Shown here: in pieces, positions 18,086 to 28,783 of the stretch
Layout: the number at the start of each line of letters is the position of its first letter
How positions within the stretch are numbered: the stretch's first letter is position 1
Origin: Mycolicibacter terrae
Lineage (GTDB): Bacteria > Actinomycetota > Actinomycetes > Mycobacteriales > Mycobacteriaceae
DNA length: 64,000 bases
Direction: 5' to 3'
Assembly (NCBI RefSeq): GCF_010727125.1
Contig: NZ_AP022564.1
Span: 3,100,001-3,164,000, forward strand
Notes under the pieces: model-generated
The model's database searches: none
Told to the model about the DNA's origin: nothing
The model's input: only the letters and a program-made list of their open reading frames with translations
Made by a program: the position numbers and the translations under genes

Positions 18086-18382
18086 ATGAAACGGGTAGCG
18101 GCAGCACTTATCGCAGCGACGGTCACCGCTGTCGCCTTCGCGGCCACGGCCGGTGCGATACCCGATCAGGGCACTCCCGAATTCGACACCTACATGCAGG
18201 GCCTGGAACGCAATGGCTTCAATTTGAATCCTGACACCGCGTGGCGGGTCGCGCATCAGGCGTGCGAAGGCGGCCTACCCGGATTGATCGGGTGGGAACT
18301 GGTCACTCAGGGCGTCGTCGGCCCCGGCGCAGACCAGCGGTTGATGGACGTGGCCCGCAAGTATGCCTGTCCGGTCCAGTAA
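18086..18382 (+). CDS. secreted DUF732 protein
   Basis: A 98-residue exported protein with signal peptide MKRVAAALIAATVTAVAFAATAGA. The DUF732 domain has two Cys (HQACEGG and KYACPVQ) at the usual positions and the DUF732-like sequence EFDTYMQGLERNGF. Function unknown. The ATG is preceded by a strong CAGGAGA ribosome-binding site, so the earlier in-frame ATG at 18038 is not used in this call. Its stop lies at the convergent stop of a DUF5302 gene. It is the second DUF732 gene of the window, not closely similar to the narI-linked one. Confidence 0.88.
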   Translation: MKRVAAALIAATVTAVAFAATAGAIPDQGTPEFDTYMQGLERNGFNLNPDTAWRVAHQACEGGLPGLIGWELVTQGVVGPGADQRLMDVARKYACPVQ

Positions 18383-18556
18383 CTACCCGCTCTTGCGGCG
18401 GAACTCCCGGCGGCTCTCCAGCGGGCCGTGCGATCGCGCCTGGTTGGTGCCGGCGTCCTTATGCGCGGAGCCACCCGCCGACTTCGCCTTCTTGCGCTCC
18501 AGGGCCTCCCGGAACTTGCGCTTGTTGTCGTCTGCGGCGGAATCTGATTCGGGCAT
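18383..18556 (-). CDS. small DUF5302-like protein
   Basis: A 57-residue, highly charged protein. It opens MPESDSAADDNKRKFREALE, runs through RKKAKSAGGSAHKDAG and ends ESRREFRRKSG. This acidic-start, basic-helix layout matches the DUF5302 family of short actinobacterial proteins, of unknown function. The ATG follows TAGGCT with 6 nt spacing, consistent with a leaderless transcript. Confidence 0.85.
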   Translation of the reverse strand: MPESDSAADDNKRKFREALERKKAKSAGGSAHKDAGTNQARSHGPLESRREFRRKSG

Positions 18557-18626
18557 GCCCGGAGCCTAGCGGCGATCGCGAGGCCGGCGCAGCCGGTCAC
18601 GGCGGATCGGCACCATCGGAGAAGCT

Positions 18627-19079
<453 letters not shown>

Positions 19080-19122
19080 CTACCGATTGAAGCCGGTGTG
19101 CGCCCTCGTTACCATCACGCAG

Positions 19123-19644
19123 ATGACCCGGTACGCGGCGTTCCTGCGGGGCGTCAACGTCGGCGGCGTCAACCTCAAGATGGCCGACGTCGCTGCCGCG
19201 CTGACCGATGCCGGACTGTCCGAGATCCGCACCGTTCTCGCGAGCGGCAACATCCTGCTCGAATCACGGAAGGATGCGGCGGCGGTACGCACCATCGCCG
19301 AAGCCGCCCTGCAGGAGCGCTTCGACTATCCCGCGCGGGTGCTGGTCTACCCCGTCGACGTGGTCCGCACGCTGGTCGCGGATTACCCCTTCGAACCGGA
19401 GCTTCCCGGCTCGCACTCCTATGTCACCTTCGTCGCCGACCCTGCGGTGCTCGCCGAGTTGGCCACGCTCGTCAGCTCGGCCGGCACCGGCGAGAAGATC
19501 GCGCCCGGCGACGGGGTGATCTACTGGCAGATCCCCAAGGGCAACACCCTGGACAGCACGGTGGGCAAAACCATGGGCAACAAGCGATACGCGGCTTCGA
19601 CCACGACCCGCAACCTGCGCACGTTGAGCAAGATGCTGCGCTGA
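19123..19644 (+). CDS. DUF1697 family protein
   Basis: A 173-residue protein starting MTRYAAFLRGVNVGGVNLKM, the diagnostic opening of DUF1697. A conserved IRTVLASGNILLES follows, and the end reads TVGKTMGNKRYAASTTTRNLRTLSKML. The family is widespread but uncharacterised. The ATG is 7 nt after TACCAT (19110-19115), which selects this start over a longer frame open from 18994. No operon partner is evident. The downstream methyltransferase has its own -10. Confidence 0.9.
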   Translation: MTRYAAFLRGVNVGGVNLKMADVAAALTDAGLSEIRTVLASGNILLESRKDAAAVRTIAEAALQERFDYPARVLVYPVDVVRTLVADYPFEPELPGSHSYVTFVADPAVLAELATLVSSAGTGEKIAPGDGVIYWQIPKGNTLDSTVGKTMGNKRYAASTTTRNLRTLSKMLR

Positions 19645-19668
19645 TTCACCACCGGTAAAGTCGCGCAG

Positions 19669-20490
19669 GTGAGCCAGGCCCAGAAAGTCACCCTGACCGG
19701 CGTTTCCGAAACCGCGTTGCTGACGTTGAACGCGCGGGCGACCGAGGCCCGTCGTCCCGACCGGATCCTCAACGATCCGATGGCGGTCCGGCTGGCGGAT
19801 TCGATCGACTTCGACTTCGCGAAGTTCGGCTCGACCCGCCAGGACATCGCCGTGCGCGCGCTGGGCATCGACACCGAGGCGCTCCGCTTCCTTCGGCAGC
19901 GACCGACAGGCACGGTGGTCGCCCTGGCCGAGGGTTTGCAGACCAGCTTCTGGCGACTCAGCGAGGCGATTACGGATCCGCAATTCCGTTGGCTCACCGT
20001 GGATCTGCCCGCGATCATCGAGATCCGCGAGCGGCTGCTCCCGGCGGCACCGCGGGTTTCGGTCTGCGCCCAGTCCGCGCTGGACTACAGCTGGATGGAC
20101 CGGGTCGATTCATCTGACGGGGTGTTCATCAGCGCCGAGGGCCTGCTGATGTACCTGCAGCCCGAGCAGTCTCTGGGCCTCATCGCCGAGTGCGCCCGCC
20201 GTTTTCCGGGCGGCCGGATGATCTTCGACCTCCCGCCGTCGTGGATCGGCTGGCTGATCCGCCACGGCGTGCCGACATCGCTGCGCTACCGGGCGCCGGC
20301 CATGCCGTTCACGCTGTCCGCCGCCGAGACCACCAAGCTGGTGGACACCGTGCCGGGCGTCCGGGCAGTCCACGACCTGCAGCTGCCGCGGGGCCGCGGG
20401 TGGCTGTTCAACGCCGTGTTGCCGGCCATCTACGGGCTGCGGGCCCTCGCCGACGCACGCCCGTCGCTGACCCTGCTGGAATTCGGCTAG
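19669..20490 (+). CDS. omt: class I SAM-dependent O-methyltransferase, Rv1153c (omt)-like
   Basis: A 273-residue methyltransferase of the leucine carboxyl methyltransferase-like family common in mycobacteria. The N-terminal VTLTGVSETALLTLNARATEARRPDRILNDP is family-typical. The SAM-binding region is degenerate by eye (VVALAEGLQTSFWRL, WLTVDLPAIIEIRERLLP), and GVFISAEGLLMYLQPEQ marks the core end. Natural substrate unknown. The GTG start sits 7 nt after TAAAGT (19656-19661). Convergent with the GntR gene downstream. Confidence 0.87.
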   Translation: MSQAQKVTLTGVSETALLTLNARATEARRPDRILNDPMAVRLADSIDFDFAKFGSTRQDIAVRALGIDTEALRFLRQRPTGTVVALAEGLQTSFWRLSEAITDPQFRWLTVDLPAIIEIRERLLPAAPRVSVCAQSALDYSWMDRVDSSDGVFISAEGLLMYLQPEQSLGLIAECARRFPGGRMIFDLPPSWIGWLIRHGVPTSLRYRAPAMPFTLSAAETTKLVDTVPGVRAVHDLQLPRGRGWLFNAVLPAIYGLRALADARPSLTLLEFG

Positions 20491-20521
20491 ATCCCGTCAA
20501 GCACACGCTGATCGAGTCCCA

Positions 20522-20905
20522 TTAGGAACCACTCGTTCCGCCGTTGTCGAAGGCCGCGTCGAGGTACCGCTGCGCGTCGGCCTTGCCCAGTCCGACGGCG
20601 CGGGCCGCCGCGACGAAGGCCCCCGCCGCCGCTGTCATCGCGGCATCGGCCGGGTCGCTGCTCGCCACAAAAGTGCCGAACCGGCCGCGGGTTTCGACGA
20701 TCCCGGCGGCCTCCAGCTCCCGGTAGGCCCGAGCCACCGTGTTGACCGCCAGGCCCAGCTGACCAGCCAGCTCGCGCACCGTCGGCAGCCTGGTTCCCGC
20801 CGGCAGGGTTCCGTCCCGGACCGCCTCGATCATCCGAAGCCTGACCTGCTCGAACAACGGCCCGCCCGGCTGCCCATCGAGCCTCAGCAGCTCCGTGAAG
20901 TCCAT
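20522..20905 (-). CDS. GntR-family (YtrA-type) regulator, Rv1152-like
   Basis: A 127-residue repressor-type protein with N-terminal winged helix: [48 protein letters not shown], then [19 protein letters not shown]. The short all-helical C-terminus (about 45 residues) is typical of the YtrA subfamily rather than FadR/HutC. In M. tuberculosis the homologue has been linked to vancomycin tolerance (from memory). Divergent from the Sir2 gene with only 28 nt between start codons, so it may control that gene. Confidence 0.88.
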   Translation of the reverse strand: MDFTELLRLDGQPGGPLFEQVRLRMIEAVRDGTLPAGTRLPTVRELAGQLGLAVNTVARAYRELEAAGIVETRGRFGTFVASSDPADAAMTAAAGAFVAAARAVGLGKADAQRYLDAAFDNGGTSGS

Positions 20906-20933
20906 CGGCCCAGTATCCCGCTATGTTGGTGGC

Positions 20934-21647
20934 GTGCGGGTGGCGGTGTTCAGCGGCGCGGGGATCTCAGCGGAGAGCGGGGTGCCCACGTTCCGTGATG
21001 ACGCGAACGGCCTGTGGGCGCGCTACGACCCCTATGAGGTGTCCAGCATCGACGGCTGGAAGCGGCACCCGGAACTGATCTGGGGCTGGTACCTGTGGCG
21101 CCACCACCTGGCCAGCCAGGTCGGGCCGAACGCGGGACATCGCGCGGTCGCGTACTGGGAGCAGCAGGCCGACGTCCAGGTCATCACCCAGAACGTCGAC
21201 AATCTGCACGAGCGCGGCGGCAGTTCCACGGTTCACCATCTGCACGGCAGCATGTTCAAATTCCGTTGCGCGGATTGCGATCACCCCTACACCGAGAAAC
21301 TGCCTGAGATGTCGGAGCCGCAGCTGGAAGTGGCCCCGCCGGTGTGCGGCTGCGGCGGATTGATACGCCCCGACATCGTCTGGTTCGGCGAAAACCTGCC
21401 CGAAGGGGCGTGGAACGCCGCGGTCGAGGCCATCGATGCCGCCGACGTGTTGGTCGTGGTGGGCACCTCCGGGGTGGTCTACCCGGCGGCCAGCCTGCCC
21501 GAGATGGCGCTGGAGCAGTGCAAGACCGTCATCGAGGTCAACCCCGAACCGACCCCGCTGTCGGCCCGGGCCACGGTGAGCGTGCGCGACACCGCGTCGG
21601 CGGCATTACCGGGGCTGCTGCAGCGGCTGCCCACCCTGTTGGGTTAG
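20934..21647 (+). CDS. cobB: NAD-dependent Sir2 deacylase CobB (class III)
   Basis: Removes acyl groups from lysines using NAD. The 237-residue product has the NAD loop [29 protein letters not shown], catalytic His in HLHGSMF, zinc Cys pairs CADC and CGCGG, and the second NAD segment [15 protein letters not shown]. The motif YLWR fits the Tyr-x-x-Arg pair that gives SIRT5/CobB preference for succinyl and malonyl groups. The GTG at 20934 follows TATGTT (20922-20927) with 6 nt spacing. That length equals the M. tuberculosis Rv1151c product. Confidence 0.95.
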   Translation: MRVAVFSGAGISAESGVPTFRDDANGLWARYDPYEVSSIDGWKRHPELIWGWYLWRHHLASQVGPNAGHRAVAYWEQQADVQVITQNVDNLHERGGSSTVHHLHGSMFKFRCADCDHPYTEKLPEMSEPQLEVAPPVCGCGGLIRPDIVWFGENLPEGAWNAAVEAIDAADVLVVVGTSGVVYPAASLPEMALEQCKTVIEVNPEPTPLSARATVSVRDTASAALPGLLQRLPTLLG

Positions 21648-21653
21648 CGCGGC

Positions 21654-22292
21654 TCAGGCCGGGCGACTGGCGCGACCCAGCGCGAACTCCGACACCGGTA
21701 CCGGTACCCACGCCGGAAACTGGTGCCCCCGCCGCGCCGTGCCGACGATGAATCCGGCGTCGGTGATCATCTGTTCGGTGTCGCGGTGGGTATGACAATT
21801 CCCGAACAACTTCGGCCAGAACGTGGCGTCGGCCAGTCGCTGCAGCCCCCCACGCGCCCCAGCGCTGGCGACGTGCTCGAAGTAGCGCAGCTCCCCGCCG
21901 GGCTTGAGCAATGCGAACAGTTGGCGCAGCACGTCCCGGGGCTGGTCCACCGAGCACAACACCAGCGAGCAGACGATCGCGTCGAAGGGTTCGGCGGCGT
22001 CCAACGCCTCGACGGTGCTCGCCACGACCGTCACCGGCACCGGCGCTGCCGCCGCGGCTTCCCCGGCGGCCTCCCGCAGCCGCGATTCCGGCTCGGGGGC
22101 GACGACCTCGGTGACGGTGCCGGGGTAGAACCCGAAGTTGCTTCCGGTGCCGGCGCCGACCTCCAACACCCGTCCGGACAGACCTTCCAGGTTCTCTCGT
22201 CGCCGGTCCCGCAGCCAGTCGGTCTCGCGGCTCGACATGAACGTCCAGATCCGGGCGAACAGCGGGTTATCCAGGGTCGCAGGTGTGGCCAT
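21654..22292 (-). CDS. class I SAM-dependent methyltransferase, Rv1147-like
   Basis: A 212-residue methyltransferase with a clear SAM fold: motif I LEVGAGTGSNFGFYP, acidic loop VVAPEPE, motif IV FDAIVCSLVLCSV, and LKPGGELRYFEHV. The C-terminal part (HRDTEQMITDAGF) resembles the UbiE/Rv1147-type subfamily. Substrate unknown, possibly a small lipid or quinone-like acceptor. The ATG lies 6 nt after TAGGGT. Convergent with cobB, stops 6 nt apart. Confidence 0.87.
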   Translation of the reverse strand: MATPATLDNPLFARIWTFMSSRETDWLRDRRRENLEGLSGRVLEVGAGTGSNFGFYPGTVTEVVAPEPESRLREAAGEAAAAAPVPVTVVASTVEALDAAEPFDAIVCSLVLCSVDQPRDVLRQLFALLKPGGELRYFEHVASAGARGGLQRLADATFWPKLFGNCHTHRDTEQMITDAGFIVGTARRGHQFPAWVPVPVSEFALGRASRPA

Positions 22293-22494
22293 GAGGCCAC
22301 CCTAGCGGCGACCGCAAGCGCGGCGGCGCCGGGCGTCACCACCGATCTGACGTCCCGCCCAGGTGACCGCGAGTCAGCCAATCGGGCCGGTCTCAGCCGA
22401 AAAGACCGGCAAAAGCTACCCGCCGGTAGGATTGCCACCATTTCCCGAAACGTGACTCAAAGATCCCTTAATAGTTACCCATACGCTCAGTGTC

Positions 22495-22620
22495 ATGTGG
22501 ATCGACGACTCAAGTGCTGACGTCCTCAAGGTCGACTTCGAGGCCCTGTACCACGGCGATGTCCTGGTCGAGGGAGACACTTCGGAGCAACTTGACGACT
22601 GGCATCCGCTGGCCAGTTGA
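22495..22620 (+). pseudogene. possible N-terminal remnant of a SAM methyltransferase
   Basis: A 41-codon open frame (MWIDDSSADVLKVDFEAL) in which VDFEALYHGDVLVEG resembles the VDFDALYRGESPAEG opening of a large group of mycobacterial methyltransferases. The rest of that family, including the SAM-binding motif, is missing. The frame stops at TGA and downstream DNA does not continue the similarity in any frame I checked. It may instead be a genuine micro-protein, but the similarity favours a decayed gene. Confidence 0.4.
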
Positions 22621-22828
22621 TTTGATCGGCGTCGCGGCAGCGGCGCCGTTCGGTATCGCGCCGTTGCGCGACGGCGGCCGCCCACATCCGGGCAGTCCGC
22701 AATCCGTGAGTCATCCCATTTCTCTTGCATTCAGGTTGAGCCGCTCGGCACCCTCGGGGCGGTTCCCGTCGCATCACAGGCCAGCAAACCCGCCGGGACT
22801 CGCCGACGCACTCCGCTTCACGTGACAG

Positions 22829-22890
22829 CGCCGAACGTGCAACCACTGCGAAAAAACCACCGGTATTTCGCAACGGCTGCACGTTCGGCG
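22829..22890. repeat. large intergenic hairpin, possible terminator
   Basis: Outer arms CGCCGAACGTGCA (22829-22841) and TGCACGTTCGGCG (22878-22890) are perfectly complementary. Inside, TGCGAAA and TTTCGCA can extend the structure. It lies 32 nt beyond the end of the nitronate monooxygenase-like gene on the opposite side of the remnant, with no T-tract. It may be an RNA-stabilising or terminating stem. A similar style of hairpin follows metE (33626-33679), but the sequences differ. Confidence 0.6.
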
Positions 22891-22922
22891 TAGTAGCCCG
22901 TCGTGCCGGCTCTAGACCACTG

Positions 22923-24714
<1,792 letters not shown>

Positions 24715-24730
24715 CGTGTCATCCCTTCAT

Positions 24731-24752
24731 CGACCAACCACCTAGTTGGTCG
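24731..24752. promoter_or_regulatory. perfect inverted repeat upstream of the SDR gene
   Basis: CGACCAAC and GTTGGTCG form a perfect 8-bp inverted repeat separated by 6 nt. It is centred 27 nt before the SDR start and begins 3 nt after the mcr gene ends. Size and symmetry fit a TetR-type operator. It could let the SDR and flavoprotein genes be controlled separately from mcr. An RNA stem with a 6-nt loop is the alternative. Confidence 0.5.
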
Positions 24753-24755
24753 GGA

Positions 24756-25841
24756 CTATACCCAGTCCCCCAGGATGGCCTCGTTGTCGGCCCCCAGTAC
24801 CGACGGCGGCGTCGGAACGTCGGGCACACTGCGGGAGAACCGCGGCGCCGGCATGGGCTGCAGATAGCCGTTGGCGTCGTAGAAGGTGTCCCGCTCGGCG
24901 ATGTGCGGCTCGGACAGCACCTCGCCGAACGCCAGGACCGGCGCCACACAGGCATCGGAGTCGGCGAACACCTTGGCCCAGTGGTCACGGTCGTGCGCGG
25001 CGAACGCCTTGGTGAACACCTCCCGCAGCTCCGGCCAGCGCGCGGTGTCGTTCTGCGCCGGCAACTCGGCCGGGTCCAGACCGAGCTTGGCCAGCAGTTC
25101 GGCGAAAAACTGCGGCTCGATCGATCCCACCGAGACGTAGCGCCCATCGGCGCATTCGTAGGTGTCGTAGTAGGGGGCACCGGTGTCGAGCATGTTGACG
25201 CCCCGCTCATCGCTCCACATGCCCTGAGCCCGGAAGCTCCACATCATCGCCCCCAGCATGCTCGAGCCGTCGACCATGGCCGCGTCGATCACCTGCCCCT
25301 TGCCGGAGGTCTGCCGCTCCCACAGGGCGGACAAGATGCCGACCAGCAGAAACATCGATCCACCACCGAAGTCGCCGACCAGGTTCAACGGCGGCACCGG
25401 ACGCTCCCCGTTGCGGCCGATCGAGTGCAGGGTGCCGTTGAGCGAGATGTAGTTGATGTCGTGGCCGGCCTGCAGAGCGCGCGGACCGGTCTGCCCCCAG
25501 CCGGTCATCCGGCCGTAGATGAGCTTGTCGTTGACCTTGGCGCAGTCCTCCGGGCCCAGGCCGAGCCGCTCGGTGACGCCGGGGCGGAAGCCCTCGATCA
25601 GCACGTCGGCCTTGGCGACCAGTTTGAGCACCAGGTCGCGGCCCTCCGGCGACTTCAGGTCGGCGGTCACCGACCGCCGGTTGCGCAGCATGGTGTCCTT
25701 CGGCACGCCGCCACCGAATTTCGGCGGACGGTCCACCCGGACCACCTCGGCGCCCAGGTCACCGAGGATCATCGCCGCGTGCGGCCCCGGTCCGATCCCG
25801 GCCAGTTCGATGACCCGCAGCCCCGCCAGTGGTCCCGCCAT
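24756..25841 (-). CDS. mcr: alpha-methylacyl-CoA racemase Mcr
   Basis: Family III CoA-transferase-fold racemase that interconverts (2R)- and (2S)-methylacyl-CoA, needed before beta-oxidation of methyl-branched fatty acids and sterol side chains. The 361-residue product starts [20 protein letters not shown]. Active-site residues of M. tuberculosis MCR are retained, offset by one: His127 (QAGHDIN), Asp157 (LVGDFGG) and Glu242. The ATG at 25841 has a GAGGAGG ribosome-binding site, and a longer frame to 25889 is rejected. Divergent from an enoyl-CoA hydratase/isomerase gene with 50 nt between starts. Confidence 0.95.
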   Translation of the reverse strand: MAGPLAGLRVIELAGIGPGPHAAMILGDLGAEVVRVDRPPKFGGGVPKDTMLRNRRSVTADLKSPEGRDLVLKLVAKADVLIEGFRPGVTERLGLGPEDCAKVNDKLIYGRMTGWGQTGPRALQAGHDINYISLNGTLHSIGRNGERPVPPLNLVGDFGGGSMFLLVGILSALWERQTSGKGQVIDAAMVDGSSMLGAMMWSFRAQGMWSDERGVNMLDTGAPYYDTYECADGRYVSVGSIEPQFFAELLAKLGLDPAELPAQNDTARWPELREVFTKAFAAHDRDHWAKVFADSDACVAPVLAFGEVLSEPHIAERDTFYDANGYLQPMPAPRFSRSVPDVPTPPSVLGADNEAILGDWV

Positions 25842-25891
25842 GTCTGCCTCCTCGTCGTCTGCATGTGATGTGCATCCTAAGGTGGACACTC

Positions 25892-26701
25892 ATGACCGCA
25901 ATCAACTCCGGTATCGACACCCTGGCCCCGGTCGACGGCTTGTCCGTGACTTTGGCCGACGGGGTGCTCTCGGTGATCATCGACCGCCCCGACAGCCTCA
26001 ACTCGCTGACCACCGGCGTGCTAGCCGGTATCGCCGACGCCATGGAGGGCGCCGCTCGCGATCCGCGGGTGCGGGCGGTGCGGCTCGGCGGGGCCGGCCG
26101 CGGGTTCAGTTCGGGCGCGGGCATCAGCGAAGACGACGCCTCCGACGAGATGCCGACCGAGATCATCGTCGAGGCCAACCGCGCGATCCGCGCGATCGTG
26201 ACCCTGCCGCGCCCGGTGGTGGCGGTGGTGCAGGGTCCGGCCGCCGGCGTCGGGGTGTCGCTGGCCTTGGCCTGCGACCTGGTACTGGCCAGCGACAAGG
26301 CGTTTTTCCTGTTGGCGTTCACCAAGATTGGGCTGATGCCCGACGGCGGCGCCTCGGCTCTGGTCGCCGCGGCGATCGGCCGGATCCGGGCGATGCGGCT
26401 GGCGCTGCTGGCCGAACGCCTGCCGGCTGCGGACGCCCTGGAGTGGGGGTTGGTCAGCGCGGTGTACCCGGCCGAGGACTTCGACGCCGAGGTGGACAAG
26501 ACGCTGGCCGGGCTGCTGGCCGGTCCGGCGGCGGCCTTCGCCAAGACCAAGCACGCCATCAATGCCGCGACGCTGTCCGAGCTGGACGCGACGCTGGACC
26601 GCGAATACGTCGGCCAGTCGATTCTGTTGAACGCCCACGACTTTCGCGAGGGAACCCGGGCGTTCCAGGAGCGGCGCGCGCCGAAATTCACCGACTCCTG
26701 A
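25892..26701 (+). CDS. enoyl-CoA hydratase/isomerase family protein, EchA11-like
   Basis: A 269-residue crotonase. The oxyanion-hole stretches are GRGFSSGAGISED and AAGVGVSLALACDL. Both Glu residues of true hydratases are missing: the first position is Val in GVSLAL, and the second is replaced in FTKIGLMPDGG. That latter motif instead carries the Asp typical of PaaG-type delta isomerases. I therefore expect double-bond isomerase rather than hydratase activity (inference). An AAGGTGG ribosome-binding site precedes the ATG. Position matches Rv1141c (echA11) of M. tuberculosis, divergent from mcr. Confidence 0.88.
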   Translation: MTAINSGIDTLAPVDGLSVTLADGVLSVIIDRPDSLNSLTTGVLAGIADAMEGAARDPRVRAVRLGGAGRGFSSGAGISEDDASDEMPTEIIVEANRAIRAIVTLPRPVVAVVQGPAAGVGVSLALACDLVLASDKAFFLLAFTKIGLMPDGGASALVAAAIGRIRAMRLALLAERLPAADALEWGLVSAVYPAEDFDAEVDKTLAGLLAGPAAAFAKTKHAINAATLSELDATLDREYVGQSILLNAHDFREGTRAFQERRAPKFTDS

Positions 26702-26705
26702 GCGG

Positions 26706-27425
26706 CTACATCCCGAAGATCGGCGGCAGTGCGAGCACCATCATCAGCCCCCACACCAGATGGGTCAGCACCGGCGCCAGCACCCCACCGGTGGCGCGCC
26801 GCTCGATCGCGCAGACGGTGCCGAGCACCAGCGCGGCGACACCGATCATCAGGTTGCCGGCGGTCATCATCGCCGCAATGTAGAGCAGCGTCGAGGCCAC
26901 CAGCGGGTAGCGGCGGCCGAACGCGCTGAACAGCGCACCGCGGAAGAACATCTCCTCGGCGATCGCGTTGACGAGGGCGATCAGGACCACCAGTCGCCAG
27001 GACACGTGCGTGGTGTAGTCCAGGATCGCGGTCACCTGGCCGGCCAACGGCGGAATCTTCTGCACCGCCAGGCCGCCCAGCAGGAACACCCCGCCGAGCA
27101 CCAGGCCGACACCGGTGCCGGTGAACACCGGCCGCTCGTTGCGACCGCGGAAGCGCACCGCGCCCAGATGCAACGGACCGGCCACCAGCGCCCCCACCGA
27201 CCAGACCGCGGCCAGGGCCAGCGACAGCCAGTAGAAGGCCGCATCGCCCGGGTTCTTGGTGTGCATCCACGCCAGGACGGCAGCACCGAGCAGCACCACC
27301 ACGGCGACCACGACACGACGACGCTGCACGACGGCCCGCGGCTCGTGGTACGGCGCGGAGACCTTGGAGAAGATGTCGGTGAACTCGCGCAGCAGGCCGG
27401 GGCGGACCGAACTGGTCTGGGTCAT
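26706..27425 (-). CDS. CPBP-family intramembrane protease-like protein, Rv1140-like
   Basis: A 239-residue membrane protein with about six or seven hydrophobic segments. The core of the CPBP (Abi) family is seen in AEEMFFRGALF (E-E-x3-R) and a later LTHLVWG His. The second family His (F-x3-H) is not evident; the corresponding helix reads LLYIAAMMTAGN. Proteolytic activity is therefore unsure. The ATG is 7 nt after TACGTT. Convergent with the EchA11-like gene, 4 nt apart. Confidence 0.82.
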   Translation of the reverse strand: MTQTSSVRPGLLREFTDIFSKVSAPYHEPRAVVQRRRVVVAVVVLLGAAVLAWMHTKNPGDAAFYWLSLALAAVWSVGALVAGPLHLGAVRFRGRNERPVFTGTGVGLVLGGVFLLGGLAVQKIPPLAGQVTAILDYTTHVSWRLVVLIALVNAIAEEMFFRGALFSAFGRRYPLVASTLLYIAAMMTAGNLMIGVAALVLGTVCAIERRATGGVLAPVLTHLVWGLMMVLALPPIFGM

Positions 27426-27470
27426 GTCCTAGAACGTAGCGGCCCAGCGGCGGTCGGTGGCCTGATTGCG

Positions 27471-27989
27471 TCAGTTCGCCCGGTGGACTTCGATCAGCCG
27501 GCGGTAGGCCACGGCGTTGTGCCGGTTGTTGCGGATTTCGGCCTCGCTCAGCTCGCGCCGCACCCGGCCCGGCACCCCCGATACCAGCGACCGGGGCGGC
27601 ACCACCATGCCCTGCGGGATGACGGCACCGGCCGCGACGAGCGAGCCCTCCCCGATGACCGCGCCGTTGAGGACGATCGCCCCCATCCCGATCAACGAGT
27701 CGTCCTCAATGGTGCAGCCGTGCAGCACCGCGTTGTGCCCGACGCTGACCCGGGCGCCGACCCAGGCCGGAAACTCCTTGTCCACGTGGACAGTTACCCC
27801 GTCCTGGATGTTGGTGTCGACGCCGATCTCGATGGGCTCCACCTCGGCCCGCAGCGTGGCCGAATACCAGACACTGGCCCGGGCCGCCAGGTGGACCTGC
27901 CCGATCAGGCTGGCATTCGGTGCTACCCACGACTCCGGATGCAGCTGCGGGGTGCGACCGTGAATGGAAATGATGAGCGGCTCGGCCAC
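27471..27989 (-). CDS. gamma-carbonic anhydrase / PaaY-like left-handed beta-helix protein
   Basis: A 172-residue hexapeptide-repeat protein. The three metal-ligand His are present in HVDKE and GHNAVLHGC, with the family turn IEDDSLIGMGAIVLNGAVIG. The family includes gamma-carbonic anhydrases, transferases and the PaaY thioesterase of aerobic phenylacetate catabolism. The start is a GTG 5 nt after the stop of an enoyl-CoA hydratase gene, in a thiolase-hydratase-PaaY-like operon. A CoA-thioesterase or housekeeping role for acyl-CoA intermediates is thus a reasonable alternative to carbonic anhydrase. Confidence 0.88.
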   Translation of the reverse strand: MAEPLIISIHGRTPQLHPESWVAPNASLIGQVHLAARASVWYSATLRAEVEPIEIGVDTNIQDGVTVHVDKEFPAWVGARVSVGHNAVLHGCTIEDDSLIGMGAIVLNGAVIGEGSLVAAGAVIPQGMVVPPRSLVSGVPGRVRRELSEAEIRNNRHNAVAYRRLIEVHRAN

Positions 27990-27994
27990 GTGGC

Positions 27995-28783
27995 TCAACG
28001 CGCCTTCCACACCGGCGCGCGCTTCTCGGCGAACGCCCGCGGACCCTCCTTGGCATCCTCGGAGCGCAGCAGCGTGCTGAACTCTCGGGCGGTTCGGGCC
28101 CAATCGGCAACCTCGCCGGGAATGGCACCGTCCTCGACGCCGTAGGCGATCCGCTTGCTGGCCCGCACCGACAGCGGCGCGTTGCCGGTGATCTGTTCGG
28201 CGAGCTCCAGGGCGGCTTGCAGTGCCCCGCCGTCATCGACCACCCGGTTGACCAACCCCCAGCGGCCGGCGTCGGCGGCCGAGATCGGCTCCCCGGTGTA
28301 GACCACTTCCAGGGCGATCTTGCGGGGCAGTTGGTCGATGATGCGGAACACGCCGCCGGCACCGGCGATCAGGCCGCGTTTGACCTCGGGCAGCCCGAAC
28401 TGGGCGCGCTGCTCGGCGACCACCAGGTCGCTGGCCAACGCCAGTTCCGTGCCGCCGCCCAGTGCGGTGCCGTTGACGGCCGCGATCGTCGGCTTGTCGA
28501 TGAAGTGCTGCACGTAGCCGGCGAAACCCCACTCCGGGTGGTCGGGGTGATAGATGTTCTCCCGGTTGGCGATCGCCTTGAGGTCGGCTCCGGCACTGAA
28601 CGACTTGTCGCCGGCGCCGGTGAGCACCACCGCGCGCACGGCGTCGTCGTCCTGGGCCTGCGCCAAAGCGTCGCCGATGCCGGTGCTGACCGCACCGTTG
28701 ATCGCGTTGCGGGCCTCGGGCCGGTTGATCGTGATCACCAGCACGTTCCCGCGCCGCTCGACGAGAACGGCCGCGTCACTCAC
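27995..28783 (-). CDS. enoyl-CoA hydratase
   Basis: Hydrates trans-2-enoyl-CoA in beta-oxidation. The 262-residue crotonase keeps both catalytic Glu: GGGTELALASDL and FGLPEVKRGLIAGAGG. The oxyanion motif is SFSAGADLKAI. The GTG start overlaps the thiolase stop by 4 nt (GTGA), giving tight coupling in the order thiolase, hydratase, PaaY-like protein. In M. tuberculosis this locus has, as I recall, only short hydratase and thiolase fragments (Rv1136, Rv1135A). This copy is intact. Confidence 0.93.
   Translation of the reverse strand: MSDAAVLVERRGNVLVITINRPEARNAINGAVSTGIGDALAQAQDDDAVRAVVLTGAGDKSFSAGADLKAIANRENIYHPDHPEWGFAGYVQHFIDKPTIAAVNGTALGGGTELALASDLVVAEQRAQFGLPEVKRGLIAGAGGVFRIIDQLPRKIALEVVYTGEPISAADAGRWGLVNRVVDDGGALQAALELAEQITGNAPLSVRASKRIAYGVEDGAIPGEVADWARTAREFSTLLRSEDAKEGPRAFAEKRAPVWKAR

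Larger units (their letters stand above)
22293..22922. other. gene-poor stretch with one remnant and one large hairpin
   Basis: Between two minus-strand genes this 630-nt region holds only a short methyltransferase-like fragment (22495-22620) and a 62-nt inverted repeat (22829-22890). The remainder shows no convincing reading frame or RNA gene. In M. tuberculosis the corresponding position carries mmpL13 genes as I recall, which are absent here. The region is therefore probably a deletion scar. Confidence 0.55.
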
